From contig NZ_RJUU01000003.1 of NCBI RefSeq assembly GCF_003751445.1, positions 310,001 through 374,000 on the forward strand: a stretch of DNA of 64,000 bases, in the 5' to 3' direction. Shown here piece by piece: positions 26,645 through 35,802 of the stretch. The notes below the pieces were generated by a model that did no database searches, was not told where the DNA came from, and saw only the letters and a list, made by a program, of their open reading frames with translations. Within the stretch, counting starts at the first letter, position 1. Each line of letters begins with the position of its first letter. The translations under genes were made by a program, and so were the position numbers. Source of the stretch: Streptomyces sp. 840.1. GTDB lineage: Bacteria; Actinomycetota; Actinomycetes; Streptomycetales; Streptomycetaceae.

Positions 26645-28183
26645 ATGGAGAACCTGACCCACTACGACTACGTCATCGTCGGCGGCGGCACGGCCGGTTC
26701 GGTGATCGCTTCCCGGCTGACCGAGGACCCCGGCATCACCGTCGCCCTCATCGAGGGCGGCCCCAGCGACGTGGGACGCGACGACGTCCTGACCCTGCGC
26801 CGCTGGATGGGACTCCTGGGCGGTGAGCTGGACTACGACTACCCGACGACCGAGCAGCCCCGCGGCAACTCCAACATCCGGCACAGCAGGGCCAGGGTGC
26901 TCGGCGGCTGCTCGTCCCACAACACCCTGATCGCGTTCAAGCCGCTGCCGTCCGACTGGGACGAATGGGCGGCGGCCGGCGCGCAGGGCTGGGACGCCCC
27001 GTCGATGGCCCCGTACTTCGACCGGCTGCGCAACAACATCGTCCCCGTCGGCGAGGCCGACCGCAACGCCATCGCCCGTGACTTCGTCGACACGGCGCGG
27101 ACGACGCTCGAGGTGCCGCGCATCGAGGGGTTCAACAAGGCCGCCTTCCAGGACGGTGTGGGGTTCTTCGACCTCGCCTACCACCCCGAGAACAACAAGC
27201 GCTCCTCGGCCTCGGTGGCGTATCTGCACCCCTTCCTCGACCGGCCCAACCTCCATATCGCCCTGGAGACCTGGGCGTTCAGGCTGGAGCTCGACGGCAA
27301 CCGGGCGACCGGGGTCCGGGTGCGGACCGCGGACGGCGCCGAGCGGCTCGTGCGCGCCCGGCGCGAAGTGGTGCTGTGCGCGGGCGCGGTGGACACCCCT
27401 CGGCTGCTGATGCACTCCGGGATAGGCCATCGCGCGGAGCTGGAGAAGCTCGGCATACCGGTGGTGCACGACCTGCCGGGCGTGGGTGAGAACCTGCTCG
27501 ACCACCCCGAGTCGGTCATCGTCTGGGAGACGCACGGGCCGATACCCGAGAACTCCGCGATGGACAGCGACGCCGGGCTGTTCGTCCGCCGGGACCCGCA
27601 GAGCCCGGGGCCCGACCTGATGTTCCACTTCTACCAGATCCCGTTCACGGACAATCCGGAACGGCTCGGCTACGAGCGCCCCGAGCACGGGGTGTCCATG
27701 ACGCCGAACATCCCGAAGCCGAGGAGCCGCGGCCGGCTCTATCTGACCAGCCCCGACCCGGAGGTCAAACCCGCCCTGGACTTCCGCTACTTCACCGATC
27801 CGGAGGACTACGACGGCCGGACGCTCGTCGACGGGATCAGGATCGCCCGCGAGATCGCCGCGCGGGAGCCGCTGGCGGGCTGGCTGAAGCGGGAGGTCTG
27901 CCCGGGGCCCGAGGTCACCTCGGACGAGGATCTGAGCGAGTACGCGCGCCGGGTCGCGCACACCGTCTACCACCCGGCGGGAACGTGCCGGATGGGCGCG
28001 GCCGACGACGCGCTCGCCGTGGTCGCACCCGATCTGCGCATCCGCGGTCTGGACGCGGTCCGGATAGCCGACGCGTCGGTCTTCCCGACGATGCCGGCCG
28101 TCAACCCGATGATCGGGGTCCTGATGGTCGGGGAGAAGTGCGCCGAGCTGCTCGGCGCCACTGATGGGGGTCATGTCCGATGA
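26645..28183 (+). CDS. GMC-family FAD oxidoreductase, probable choline dehydrogenase
   Basis: 512 residues from ATG 26645 with AGGAG upstream. The N-terminal FAD motif is [20 protein letters not shown] signature 1 is around [12 protein letters not shown], signature 2 around [18 protein letters not shown], and the C-terminal active site [13 protein letters not shown] supplies the catalytic His. It follows the aldehyde dehydrogenase by 14 bp. The pair would convert choline to betaine aldehyde and then to glycine betaine. The membrane-anchor seen in some choline dehydrogenases is absent. It overlaps the ABC ATPase gene by four bases. Confidence 0.9.
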   Translation: MENLTHYDYVIVGGGTAGSVIASRLTEDPGITVALIEGGPSDVGRDDVLTLRRWMGLLGGELDYDYPTTEQPRGNSNIRHSRARVLGGCSSHNTLIAFKPLPSDWDEWAAAGAQGWDAPSMAPYFDRLRNNIVPVGEADRNAIARDFVDTARTTLEVPRIEGFNKAAFQDGVGFFDLAYHPENNKRSSASVAYLHPFLDRPNLHIALETWAFRLELDGNRATGVRVRTADGAERLVRARREVVLCAGAVDTPRLLMHSGIGHRAELEKLGIPVVHDLPGVGENLLDHPESVIVWETHGPIPENSAMDSDAGLFVRRDPQSPGPDLMFHFYQIPFTDNPERLGYERPEHGVSMTPNIPKPRSRGRLYLTSPDPEVKPALDFRYFTDPEDYDGRTLVDGIRIAREIAAREPLAGWLKREVCPGPEVTSDEDLSEYARRVAHTVYHPAGTCRMGAADDALAVVAPDLRIRGLDAVRIADASVFPTMPAVNPMIGVLMVGEKCAELLGATDGGHVR

Positions 28184-29229
28184 GCACACCACCGCACGTC
28201 TTCTCCGTGAACAACCTCTGGAAGGTCTTCGGGCCGAAGGCCGACCGGGTGCCCGGCGACCCCGAGCTCGCCGAGCTCGACGGCGCCGGACTGCGTGAGC
28301 GGACCGGCTGCACCGCCGCCGTGCGCGACGTCTCCTTCGATGTCCGCAAGGGCGAGGTGTTCGTCGTGATGGGCCTGTCCGGTTCCGGCAAGTCCACCCT
28401 CGTGCGCTGCCTCACCCGGCTCGTCGAACCGACGTCCGGCGAGATCGTCATGGACGGCGAGGACGTGCTGTCGATGAACGCGGGACGGCTGCGGGAACTG
28501 CGCCGCCACCGCGCCGCCACGGTCTTCCAGCACTTCGGTCTGCTGCCGCACCGCTCGGTCGTCGACAACATCGCCTACGGGCTGGAGATCCAGGGCATGG
28601 GCCGGGCCGAACGGCGCTCCCGCGCTGCGGAGTTCATCGCCAAGGTCGGACTCGAAGGCCTGGAGGACCGGCGCCCCGGGGAGCTCTCCGGCGGGCAGCA
28701 GCAGCGCGTCGGGCTGGCGCGGGCCCTGGCCGTCGACCCCGAAGTGCTGCTGTTCGACGAGCCGTTCAGTGCCCTGGACCCGCTCATCCGGCGGGACATG
28801 CAGGAGGAGGTCGTGCGCCTGCACCGCGAGGAGGGCCGCACGATGGTCTTCATCACCCACGACCTGAACGAGGCACTGAAGCTCGGTGACCGGATCGCGC
28901 TGATGCGGGACGGCCGGATCGTGCAACTGGGCACCCCCGAGGAGATCGTGGGGTCGCCGGCCGACGACTACGTCCGGGACTTCGTGCGCGATGTCCCGCG
29001 CGAACAGGTGCTGACCGTCCGGGCGGCGATGCGTCCGGCGGACGGCGCCGAGAGTGTCTCGGGTCCGGCGCTGGCACCGGAAACCACCGTCTCGGAGGCG
29101 ATCGAGGCGGTCGTCCGCACCGGGGAGACCGCACGTGTGGTCGACGGGGGACGCTGCCTGGGCGTGGTCGACCACGCGTGTCTGCTCGGCGTCGTGGCCG
29201 GGATTCCGGCCGTGAGGGAGGCCGCGTGA
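28180..29229 (+). CDS. Glycine betaine/proline ABC importer ATPase
   Basis: 349 residues, starting inside the GMC stop (ATGA overlap). Walker A is GLSGSGKST, the Q-loop is [10 protein letters not shown], signature is [15 protein letters not shown] and Walker B is [15 protein letters not shown]-terminal part of about 75 residues has one CBS-like module ([27 protein letters not shown] split by a turn). The family is ProV/OpuAA. Uptake of glycine betaine or choline is likely. Confidence 0.92.
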   Translation: MSTPPHVFSVNNLWKVFGPKADRVPGDPELAELDGAGLRERTGCTAAVRDVSFDVRKGEVFVVMGLSGSGKSTLVRCLTRLVEPTSGEIVMDGEDVLSMNAGRLRELRRHRAATVFQHFGLLPHRSVVDNIAYGLEIQGMGRAERRSRAAEFIAKVGLEGLEDRRPGELSGGQQQRVGLARALAVDPEVLLFDEPFSALDPLIRRDMQEEVVRLHREEGRTMVFITHDLNEALKLGDRIALMRDGRIVQLGTPEEIVGSPADDYVRDFVRDVPREQVLTVRAAMRPADGAESVSGPALAPETTVSEAIEAVVRTGETARVVDGGRCLGVVDHACLLGVVAGIPAVREAA

Positions 29230-29323
29230 TGCGGACGAACCGTCCGACGGCCCCACCGGGCCGCACCGGCGCCCGCCGCCCCGGGCACGGGACGCCCTCC
29301 CCCACGAGCCGGAGGTGTCCGCG

Positions 29324-31282
29324 ATGACCGCGACCGCCACCCCCGCGCGCCCCACCGGCCTCGGCTCGTCCGGGGCCGCCGCCGCCCTCGCGCGGCACCG
29401 CACCGCACTTGTGCTGGCCGCGACGGTCGTACTGCTGGCGCTGGGCACCGTCCTGGCGGGCCGGGGCGCCTGGCCCGGAGACCTCACCGTCGACCTCACC
29501 GGTCCGCTCGGCAGCGTCAGCGACTGGATCATCGACAACCGCGACACGCACCCGCTGTTCCTCTACTTCTTCGGGCACATCAGCAACGGCGTCGTCCTCT
29601 CGGTGCGCGCCGTCTACCTGGTGCTGCTCGCGGCCGGCTGGGCCGGGGTCACCGCGGCGGTCGGGCTGATCGCGTGGCGGGTGGCGGGTGTGCGGCTCGC
29701 CCTGTCCGCCGTGGCGGCGCTGCTTTGCTGCGGGCTGCTCGGCATGTGGGTGCCGACCATGCAGACCCTGGCGCTGATGGTGGTCGCGGTCCTGGTGTCC
29801 GTGGCGCTCGGCGCGCTGCTCGGCCTGGCCGCGGGACTGTCGGACCGGTTCTTCCGCGTGCTGCGGCCGGTGCTCGACACCATGCAGGTGATGCCGGCCT
29901 TCGCGTATCTGCTGCCGGTGGTCCTCGTCTTCGGCATCGGAGTGCCGGCCGCCGTGCTGGCGACCGTCGTCTACGCTGCGCCGCCGATGGCCCGGCTGAC
30001 CGCCCTCGGGCTGCGCGACGCGGACGCGGGCGTCATGGAGGCGGCCGCTTCGCTCGGCGCCACCGGACGGCAGCGGCTGCTGACGGCCCGGCTGCCGCTC
30101 GCCCGCAGGGAACTGCTGCTCGGCCTCAACCAGACGATCATGATGGCCCTCTCGATGGCGGTCATCGCCTCCGTGATCGGCGCCGGCGGTCTCGGTGACC
30201 GCGTCTACCAGGCCCTGGCCTCCGTGGACGTCGGCGCCGCCCTGGCGGCCGGAATCCCGATCGTGCTGCTCGCCGTGATCCTCGACCGGGTCACCGGCGC
30301 GGCCGGCAACGGGCTCGACACCGCACCCCGCGCCGGATCGGCCCGGCTGGGCTGGGCCGTCGCCGCGGCCGGCACCGTGGCCGTCGCCGTCGGGGCCCGC
30401 CTCGTCGCCGGGACGGGCTGGCCGGACGGCTGGACGGTCGCGGTGGCCGAGCCCGTCAACCGGGCCGTCGGCTGGATGACCGACCACCTGTACTCAGGTG
30501 TCCCGGTCGTCGGCGGCACGGCGGACTGGGCCGGACGTTTCACCACCTGGGTGCTGGACCCGGTGCGCGACGGACTGCAGTGGCTGCCCTGGTGGGCGGT
30601 GCTGCTGCTGATCGCCGTGCTCGCCATGCTGATCGGCACCTGGCGCACCACGGTGACCGCGGTCCTCGCGATGGCCGCCATCGGGGTGCTCGGCGTCTGG
30701 GACCCGGCGCTGGACACGCTCTCCCAGGTGCTGGCCGGCGTCGCGGTGACCCTGGTGACCGGCTTCGCCGTCGGGATCGCCGCCTCGCGCAGCGGACGGG
30801 TGGAGCGGCTGCTGCGCCCGGTCCTCGACGTGTTCCAGACGATGCCGCAGTTCGTCTACCTCATCCCCGTCGTCGCCCTGTTCGGCGTCGGCCGCGCGCC
30901 GGCGGTGGCCGCCGCCGTCATCTACGCGCTGCCCGCCGTCGTCCGCATCACCACCCAGGCCCTGAAGGGCGTCGACCCGGTCACGATGGAGTCCTCGCGT
31001 TCGCTCGGCGCGACCGGCGTCCAGCAGCTGCTGAAGGTGCAGCTTCCGCTGGCCCGGCCGGCGCTGCTGCTCGCCGTCAACCAGGGCGTCGTCCTGGTGC
31101 TCGCCGTCGTGGTCATCGGCGGTCTCGTCGGTGGCGGGGCGCTCGGCTACTCCGCGGTGTTCGGCCTCGCCCAGGGCGACCTGGCGACCGGGCTGGTCGC
31201 CGGAGCGGCGATCGTCCTGCTCGGGCTGATGCTCGACCGGGTCACCCAGCCGACCGCACGCCGCTTCGGAAAGGGGGCCTGA
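29324..31282 (+). CDS. Tandem-fused glycine betaine ABC permease
   Basis: 652 residues from ATG 29324 with GGAGG upstream. Two complete ProW-like permease domains lie in one chain: the first has the EAA loop EAAASLGATGRQRLL, the second ESSRSLGATGVQQLL, about 330 residues apart. There are about 12-14 membrane segments in total. Ordinary ProW/OpuAB permeases have one such domain and form homodimers. Here a single chain supplies the whole pore, allowing the halves to diverge. It is followed one base later by the binding-protein gene. Confidence 0.9.
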   Translation: MTATATPARPTGLGSSGAAAALARHRTALVLAATVVLLALGTVLAGRGAWPGDLTVDLTGPLGSVSDWIIDNRDTHPLFLYFFGHISNGVVLSVRAVYLVLLAAGWAGVTAAVGLIAWRVAGVRLALSAVAALLCCGLLGMWVPTMQTLALMVVAVLVSVALGALLGLAAGLSDRFFRVLRPVLDTMQVMPAFAYLLPVVLVFGIGVPAAVLATVVYAAPPMARLTALGLRDADAGVMEAAASLGATGRQRLLTARLPLARRELLLGLNQTIMMALSMAVIASVIGAGGLGDRVYQALASVDVGAALAAGIPIVLLAVILDRVTGAAGNGLDTAPRAGSARLGWAVAAAGTVAVAVGARLVAGTGWPDGWTVAVAEPVNRAVGWMTDHLYSGVPVVGGTADWAGRFTTWVLDPVRDGLQWLPWWAVLLLIAVLAMLIGTWRTTVTAVLAMAAIGVLGVWDPALDTLSQVLAGVAVTLVTGFAVGIAASRSGRVERLLRPVLDVFQTMPQFVYLIPVVALFGVGRAPAVAAAVIYALPAVVRITTQALKGVDPVTMESSRSLGATGVQQLLKVQLPLARPALLLAVNQGVVLVLAVVVIGGLVGGGALGYSAVFGLAQGDLATGLVAGAAIVLLGLMLDRVTQPTARRFGKGA

Positions 31283-31283
31283 G

Positions 31284-32249
31284 ATGGCTCGCCCGCGTAC
31301 CCCGCTCGTCGCGCTCCTCTCCGCCACGGCCCTGGTCGCCGTGGCCGGCTGCGGCGCGGCCGACATGACCCAGCAGTCCTCGCCGTTCGCCAACGCGCAG
31401 GGCGCGAAGACCGTGACCCTGTCCGTGCAGTCGTGGGTCGGCGCCCAGGCGAACGTGGCGGTCGCCCAGTACCTCCTCGAACACGAGCTGGGCTACCGCG
31501 TCGACACCGTCCAGATCGACGAGGTGCCCGCCTGGGACGCCCTCAGCCAGGGCCGGGTGGACGCCATCCTGGAGGACTGGGGCCATCCCGACCAGGAGGC
31601 CAGGTACGTCAAGGACAAGAAGACGATCAGTCCGGGCGGCGAGCTCGGTGTCACCGGGCACATCGGCTGGTTCGTACCGACGTACTTCGCCAAGGAGCAT
31701 CCCGACGTCACGGACTGGCACAACCTCAACAAGTACGCCGCACAGTTCCGCACGCCGGAGAGCGGTGGCAAGGGCCAGCTGCTGGACGGCTCCCCGTCCT
31801 ACGTGACCAACGACAAGGCACTCGTGCGGAATCTCGGCCTGGACTACCAGGTCGTGTTCTCCGGGTCGGAGGCCGCGCAGATCACCCAGATCAAGCAGTT
31901 CGCCAAGGAGAAGAAGCCCTTCCTCTCCTACTGGTACAAGCCGCAGTGGCTGTTCGAGAAGGTGCCGATGACGGAGGTGAAGCTGCCGCCGTACAAGGAC
32001 GGCTGCGACGCCGACGCCAAGAAGGTCGAGTGCGCCTACCCGCAGACACCGCTGAAGAAGTACCTCAACGCCCGCTTCTCGGGCAGCGGCGGGAAGGCCG
32101 CCCGGTTCCTGAGGAACTTCTCCTGGAGCACCGAGGACCAGAACGAGGTCGCCCTGATGATCGCCGATCAGAAGCTGTCGCCCGAGGACGCGGCGAAGAA
32201 GTGGGCCGACGAGAACGAGCGGACGTGGCGGGCCTGGATCCCCCGCTGA
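31284..32249 (+). CDS. Glycine betaine-binding lipoprotein
   Basis: 321 residues. A lipoprotein signal ends with VAGC (Cys 23). The mature part is an OpuAC-like solute-binding protein with the stretches SWVGAQANVAVAQYLLEHELG and AWDALSQGRVDAILEDWGH, and several Trp residues typical of aromatic cages for quaternary amines. It begins one base after the permease stop. It completes the operon for choline oxidation plus betaine uptake. Confidence 0.9.
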   Translation: MARPRTPLVALLSATALVAVAGCGAADMTQQSSPFANAQGAKTVTLSVQSWVGAQANVAVAQYLLEHELGYRVDTVQIDEVPAWDALSQGRVDAILEDWGHPDQEARYVKDKKTISPGGELGVTGHIGWFVPTYFAKEHPDVTDWHNLNKYAAQFRTPESGGKGQLLDGSPSYVTNDKALVRNLGLDYQVVFSGSEAAQITQIKQFAKEKKPFLSYWYKPQWLFEKVPMTEVKLPPYKDGCDADAKKVECAYPQTPLKKYLNARFSGSGGKAARFLRNFSWSTEDQNEVALMIADQKLSPEDAAKKWADENERTWRAWIPR

Positions 32250-32262
32250 CGCAGCGGGCCGG

Positions 32263-32282
32263 CCGGACGGGTCCCCGTCCGG
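32263..32282. terminator. Hairpin after the betaine operon
   Basis: CCGGACGGG (32263-32271) and CCCGTCCGG (32274-32282) are perfect 9-bp arms. It lies between the betaine operon and the convergent small gene and probably terminates both. Confidence 0.6.
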
Positions 32283-32327
32283 ACGGCCCGCCCGTCCGCC
32301 GTGCTCGCCTGCCCGCTCGCTCGCTCG

Positions 32328-32564
32328 CTACGGAACGAGCAGGCGGAGCAGGTGGGCGCAGCCGGCCGATTCGCTCGGGTGCCGGGCGATCACCTCGTAC
32401 GTACCGCGTTCGTACGCCCCGGTCTCCCACGCCCCGTCGGGGGCCCGCCGCAGGAACAGGAAGTCGGTGGGGGTGGGGGCCGGTTCGTGGACTCCCTCGA
32501 TGCGGTAGTAGCCGTCGGCCACTCCGGCGGCGTCCAGCGCGGCCCGCAGTTCCCGGCGGTCCAT
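32328..32564 (-). CDS. Small protein cotranscribed with a TNT-domain gene; possible immunity partner
   Basis: 78 residues, no signal peptide and no membrane segment. Residues include a helix (RRELRAALDAAGVADGYY) followed by an antiparallel beta-like stretch (DFLFLRRAPDGAWETGAYER). It starts seven bases after the stop of the upstream secreted TNT-domain gene on the same strand. A small cytosolic protein encoded directly behind a TNT-type NADase is the expected position of an immunity factor. It does not resemble the mycobacterial IFT protein in length. Role is inferred only from position. Confidence 0.75.
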   Translation of the reverse strand: MDRRELRAALDAAGVADGYYRIEGVHEPAPTPTDFLFLRRAPDGAWETGAYERGTYEVIARHPSESAGCAHLLRLLVP

Positions 32565-32571
32565 GCCGGTG

Positions 32572-33246
32572 CTAGGCGGCGGGAGCGAGGTAGCCGTGTT
32601 CCAGCAGCCACTTGACGTTCAGCCGCTGGCCCTCGCCCGGGTCGAGGAAGACCGCGTCGAGCTTGATCTGCTGGCCTCCGCCGGACTGCTCGAACCAGGG
32701 GGCGATGCTCCCCTGCCACACCCAGAAGGGCTTGGCGACCTTGTACACCCGGTAGTCGCAGGGGAAGGCCGCTTCACGGGTGTTGAGGTTCTGCGGCGGC
32801 AGTGCCCGCTCCGCGTACGAGTCACCGGCCGGGGCCAGGAACCCGCCGTACTCGGATCCGAACCGGTCCAGGCGCTGACCGGGGCGCAGCTTCGAGGGCT
32901 CCTTGTCGACCTGGCCGTTGACCACGCCGAAGCCGTCGTTGGGCGGGTACTTCCAGCTGCCGGAGTCGGCGGGCCCCTCCCAGTACTTCTTCAGGAAGGC
33001 CTGCGGCGAGAGGCCCCCGGTCCGCTCGTAGCCCTTCAGGAGCGGGCCCACCGGGGCGCGGTTCCTGTTCGGCAGCCACTGCGGGCCGAGCCGGGCGTCG
33101 TCGTGGAACTCGCCGGTGCAGGGCTCGTGCCGGGCGATGCTGCCGGCCGGCCGGTTCTCCGGCTTCGCCGCGGCGCTCGCGGCGGGCGCCGCGATCAGTC
33201 CGGCGGTGATGCCCAGCGCGGCAAGTACCGTGCGCATGCGGTGCAT
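32572..33246 (-). CDS. Secreted TNT-domain protein (putative NAD+ glycohydrolase)
   Basis: 224 residues. An N-terminal Sec signal peptide (about residues 1-26) precedes a C-terminal TNT-like domain (DUF4237). Recognisable features are RPGQRLDRFGSEYGGFLAPA (about 121-140), SYAERALPP (143-151) and SGGGQQ (188-193); Arg 125 or 128 and the Gln after the GGG run match positions that matter in TNT and fungal NADases. Cys 43 and Cys 163 could form a disulfide. TNT enzymes hydrolyse NAD+. Secretion from the producer and a tiny cytosolic gene downstream suggest a toxin or extracellular NADase. Confidence 0.85.
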   Translation of the reverse strand: MHRMRTVLAALGITAGLIAAPAASAAAKPENRPAGSIARHEPCTGEFHDDARLGPQWLPNRNRAPVGPLLKGYERTGGLSPQAFLKKYWEGPADSGSWKYPPNDGFGVVNGQVDKEPSKLRPGQRLDRFGSEYGGFLAPAGDSYAERALPPQNLNTREAAFPCDYRVYKVAKPFWVWQGSIAPWFEQSGGGQQIKLDAVFLDPGEGQRLNVKWLLEHGYLAPAA

Positions 33247-33335
33247 TCGGGTGTCCCCTCAAGTACTGATGATCTACCAGTGAGGTGACAAAGGGTAGCC
33301 GCACGGTCACCGTGGGGCTCGACACCATGCCGTTC

Positions 33336-35171
33336 TCAGACCGCGGTGCCGTCCGCGGCATCGGGCGGGGACGCCTCGGTGAGGGCGAACCAGGCGGTCT
33401 TGCCCTCGGGTTCGGGCCGTACGCCCCATTGGTCGGCCAGGATGTCAAGGAGCAGCAGCCCCCGTCCCGACGAGGCGAGTTCGACCGGGGTCCGCTGGTG
33501 GGGCAGTTCGTCGCCCCGGTCCATGACCTCGACGAGCAGTCTGCGCCGGCCGGTCTCCCCGGTGACGTAGGCGGTGAGTGAGCCGTCCTGGTCGGTGTGC
33601 ACGAGTACGTTGCCGAGCAGTTCCGTCGCCAGGAGGACCGCGGTGTCCACCTGGTCGGGCCGCGCCCAGTCGTACAGCAGCGCCTTCAGCTCGGCGCGTG
33701 CCTCGGCCAGGCCCTCGCCCTGGTCCTGGCCGATGGTGAGTACCAGGCGGCGCTTGTCGACCTCGGCGCGCGGCTTCACGGAGTCGCGGCGCACCAGCAG
33801 GAGCGCGATGTCGTCGCCGTCGCGGGCGGCGCCCTCCCGGGCGCCGGGTTCGGGGCTGAGGACGGCCGACATCAGCCGGTCCGCCATCGCTTCGAGGTCC
33901 TCGACGGGGCCGGGCGAGAACGCGTCGCGCACCCGCACCCAGCCGCTGTACATGTCGTGGCCGCCGTTCTCGATCAGGCCGTCCGTGCACAGCATCAGGA
34001 CCTCGCCGTCGTGCAGGCGCAGGGTGTCGACGGGGTAGTCCTCCTCGCCGGGCATCAGGCCGAGCGGCAGTCCGCCGCTGATGTGCTTGATCAGGCAGGT
34101 GCCGTCCGGAGTCCGCAGGACGGGGTGCGGGTGGCCTGCGCGTGCGATGTGCAGGTTGCCGGTGGACGGGTCGGCCTCGATGTAGAGGCAGGTGGCGAAC
34201 CGGTCCTCGTCCAGGGTGGTCAGGAAGCGGGAGGCCCGTGCCAGTACGGCGTCCGGGCCGTGCCCCTCGGCGGCGTACGCGTGCACGGCCGTGCGCAGCT
34301 GGGCCATCAGCCCCGCCGCGTGCACATCGTGGCCCTGTACGTCTCCGATGACCAGGGCGAGTCGGCCGCTGGGCAGGTCGATGCTGTCGTACCAGTCCCC
34401 GCCGACCATGAGCCCTCCCCCGGTCGGCACGTAGCGGGTGGCGACGCTCAGGCCGGTCATAGCGGGACCTGCGGCGCGCATGCTCCGGCGCAGGCCGCGG
34501 GAGAGGGCCAGTTCCGCCTTGCCGGCCCGTGCGCGTTCGAGGACCTGGCCGACCATCCGGCCGGTGACGGTCAGCAGGGCGCGCTCGCTCGTACTGAAGG
34601 GGACGGGTGAGCGGAAGGCGGCGAGCCATACTCCGACGACCCGCCCGGCGGTCACCAGCGGCAGGAAGGCCCAGGCGTTGCGGCCCTTGCGGGCCGACAT
34701 GTGCCAGGTGGCCGGGAACGCGGCGCGGTACTCCCGCGTCGAGGCCAGGAACACCGCCCGGCCGGTCCTGGCGACCTCGGCGGCCGGGTATTCGGTCGTC
34801 ATCGGCATCCGGAAGCCCTGGTCGACCATGCCTCCGGGCCGGAATCCGTGCTGGGCCAGCGCGCTGAGGTGCCCGTCGCCGATTCCGAACACGCACTGGC
34901 CGTCGAGCGGGAAGTCCGGCGCGTACAGCCCGGCCACCAGTCTCAGCGCCTCGTCGAGCGAGTCGGACTCGCCGATCGCGTGACCGGCCGAGAGCAGGAG
35001 CGAGTCGCGGCGTCTGACCGCATCACCGGGCGGGACGCCCTCGGCGGCGGGCCGGCTCCCCCGGCCGTCCCGCGGCGCCGGGGACGGGGCGTCCATCCGG
35101 TTCAGCTCGGCGATCTGGTCCAGCTCGGCCTCGAACTCCTCCGGCGGCGGTTCATGCCGTTCACCACCCAT
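33336..35171 (-). CDS. GAF-SpoIIE phosphatase-HATPase regulatory protein
   Basis: About 611 residues from ATG 35171 with GAAGGG upstream. A GAF-like sensor region occupies roughly residues 55-190, a PP2C/SpoIIE phosphatase domain roughly 215-430 (GGDWYD and GDVQGHD carry metal-binding Asp; DGDDIALLL ends the domain), and an anti-sigma-type HATPase roughly 470-600 (ATELLGNVLVH, VMDRGDELPH, GRGLLLLDILADQWG). One chain therefore joins an anti-anti-sigma phosphatase with an anti-sigma kinase-like domain, a combination common in Streptomyces for partner-switching control of SigB/SigF-type factors. The partner is not nearby. Confidence 0.9.
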   Translation of the reverse strand: MGGERHEPPPEEFEAELDQIAELNRMDAPSPAPRDGRGSRPAAEGVPPGDAVRRRDSLLLSAGHAIGESDSLDEALRLVAGLYAPDFPLDGQCVFGIGDGHLSALAQHGFRPGGMVDQGFRMPMTTEYPAAEVARTGRAVFLASTREYRAAFPATWHMSARKGRNAWAFLPLVTAGRVVGVWLAAFRSPVPFSTSERALLTVTGRMVGQVLERARAGKAELALSRGLRRSMRAAGPAMTGLSVATRYVPTGGGLMVGGDWYDSIDLPSGRLALVIGDVQGHDVHAAGLMAQLRTAVHAYAAEGHGPDAVLARASRFLTTLDEDRFATCLYIEADPSTGNLHIARAGHPHPVLRTPDGTCLIKHISGGLPLGLMPGEEDYPVDTLRLHDGEVLMLCTDGLIENGGHDMYSGWVRVRDAFSPGPVEDLEAMADRLMSAVLSPEPGAREGAARDGDDIALLLVRRDSVKPRAEVDKRRLVLTIGQDQGEGLAEARAELKALLYDWARPDQVDTAVLLATELLGNVLVHTDQDGSLTAYVTGETGRRRLLVEVMDRGDELPHQRTPVELASSGRGLLLLDILADQWGVRPEPEGKTAWFALTEASPPDAADGTAV

Positions 35172-35356
35172 CCGGCATCCCTTCGTCCGATGTCCGTCGC
35201 CGACTGTTCGTACCATGCTCCGACGGTGGAGCCGGGTCCGCAGTGCGAGGGGGCGTGACGGCGCGGTGCACGGAGCCGTGCGGGGCGCCGGGGCGCGGGA
35301 ATCCGAAGGGACGGAAAGGGCGGTGGGCCGACGCCCGAACGGGGCGGGCCGGCCCG

Positions 35357-35518
35357 TCAGCGGTACGCGGCAGACCTGCGTACGTCGCTGAAGTCGACGG
35401 CCTGGCCGGCCTCGCGCAGAGTCTCCTCAGCCACTCGGCGCACCTCCGCCAGAACGTCCCCGTGTTCCTCCACGAGACCGGCGTAGATCGGTGCCTCGGA
35501 ACTGTCTGTGAAACTCAC
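35357..35518 (-). CDS. Small unrecognised 53-residue protein
   Basis: GTG at 35518 with TGAGG about ten bases upstream, ending at TGA 35357. The sequence is acidic and helical (IYAGLVEEHGDVLAEVRRVA, then EETLREAGQ, AVDFSDVRRSAAYR). Codon use is less extreme than in neighbours (ACA, AGT present). It could be a small regulator. Support is modest. Confidence 0.5.
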   Translation of the reverse strand: MSFTDSSEAPIYAGLVEEHGDVLAEVRRVAEETLREAGQAVDFSDVRRSAAYR

Positions 35519-35710
35519 GTCGAACTGCCTCAATCGGTTGGGTATGCCATCGTTCGGCCGGAAACAGGGGCCGATTCTACGTGGTCCGCCGTCGGGGCCG
35601 CGGGCGGCACCGGGGAGTGGACGTTGCGGGCGATACCCGGTTTCGGCTGTGTTTGCCGTCCCGGGGGCCGGACGGGGCATGAGATCCTGCGCCGGGCGCG
35701 GAGAAAACGG

Positions 35711-35741
35711 TTGACCTCAAGTCAACTTGAGATCTTAGCGT
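35711..35741 (+). promoter_or_regulatory. SoxR-type promoter (19-bp spacer with SoxR box)
   Basis: -35 TTGACC (35711-35716) and -10 TAGCGT (35736-35741) are separated by 19 bp, the spacing of MerR-family promoters. In the spacer, CTCAAGTCAACTTGAG (35716-35731) is a perfect inverted repeat with two central bases. It matches the SoxR consensus CCTCAAG-N4-CTTGAGG nearly completely. Redox-active compounds would open this promoter for the ABC exporter gene. Confidence 0.85.
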
Positions 35742-35802
35742 TCTGTCTGCGCCCCGGGCCGTGTCCGGTCGACGGGAGCATCGATTCGCCCCGGAGGCAC
35801 GC

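Noticed and set aside
32300..32345. GCTC microrepeat with possible hairpin near the 3' end of the 78-residue gene
   Set aside because: The pairing is imperfect and partly coding; the better terminator is at 32263-32282.
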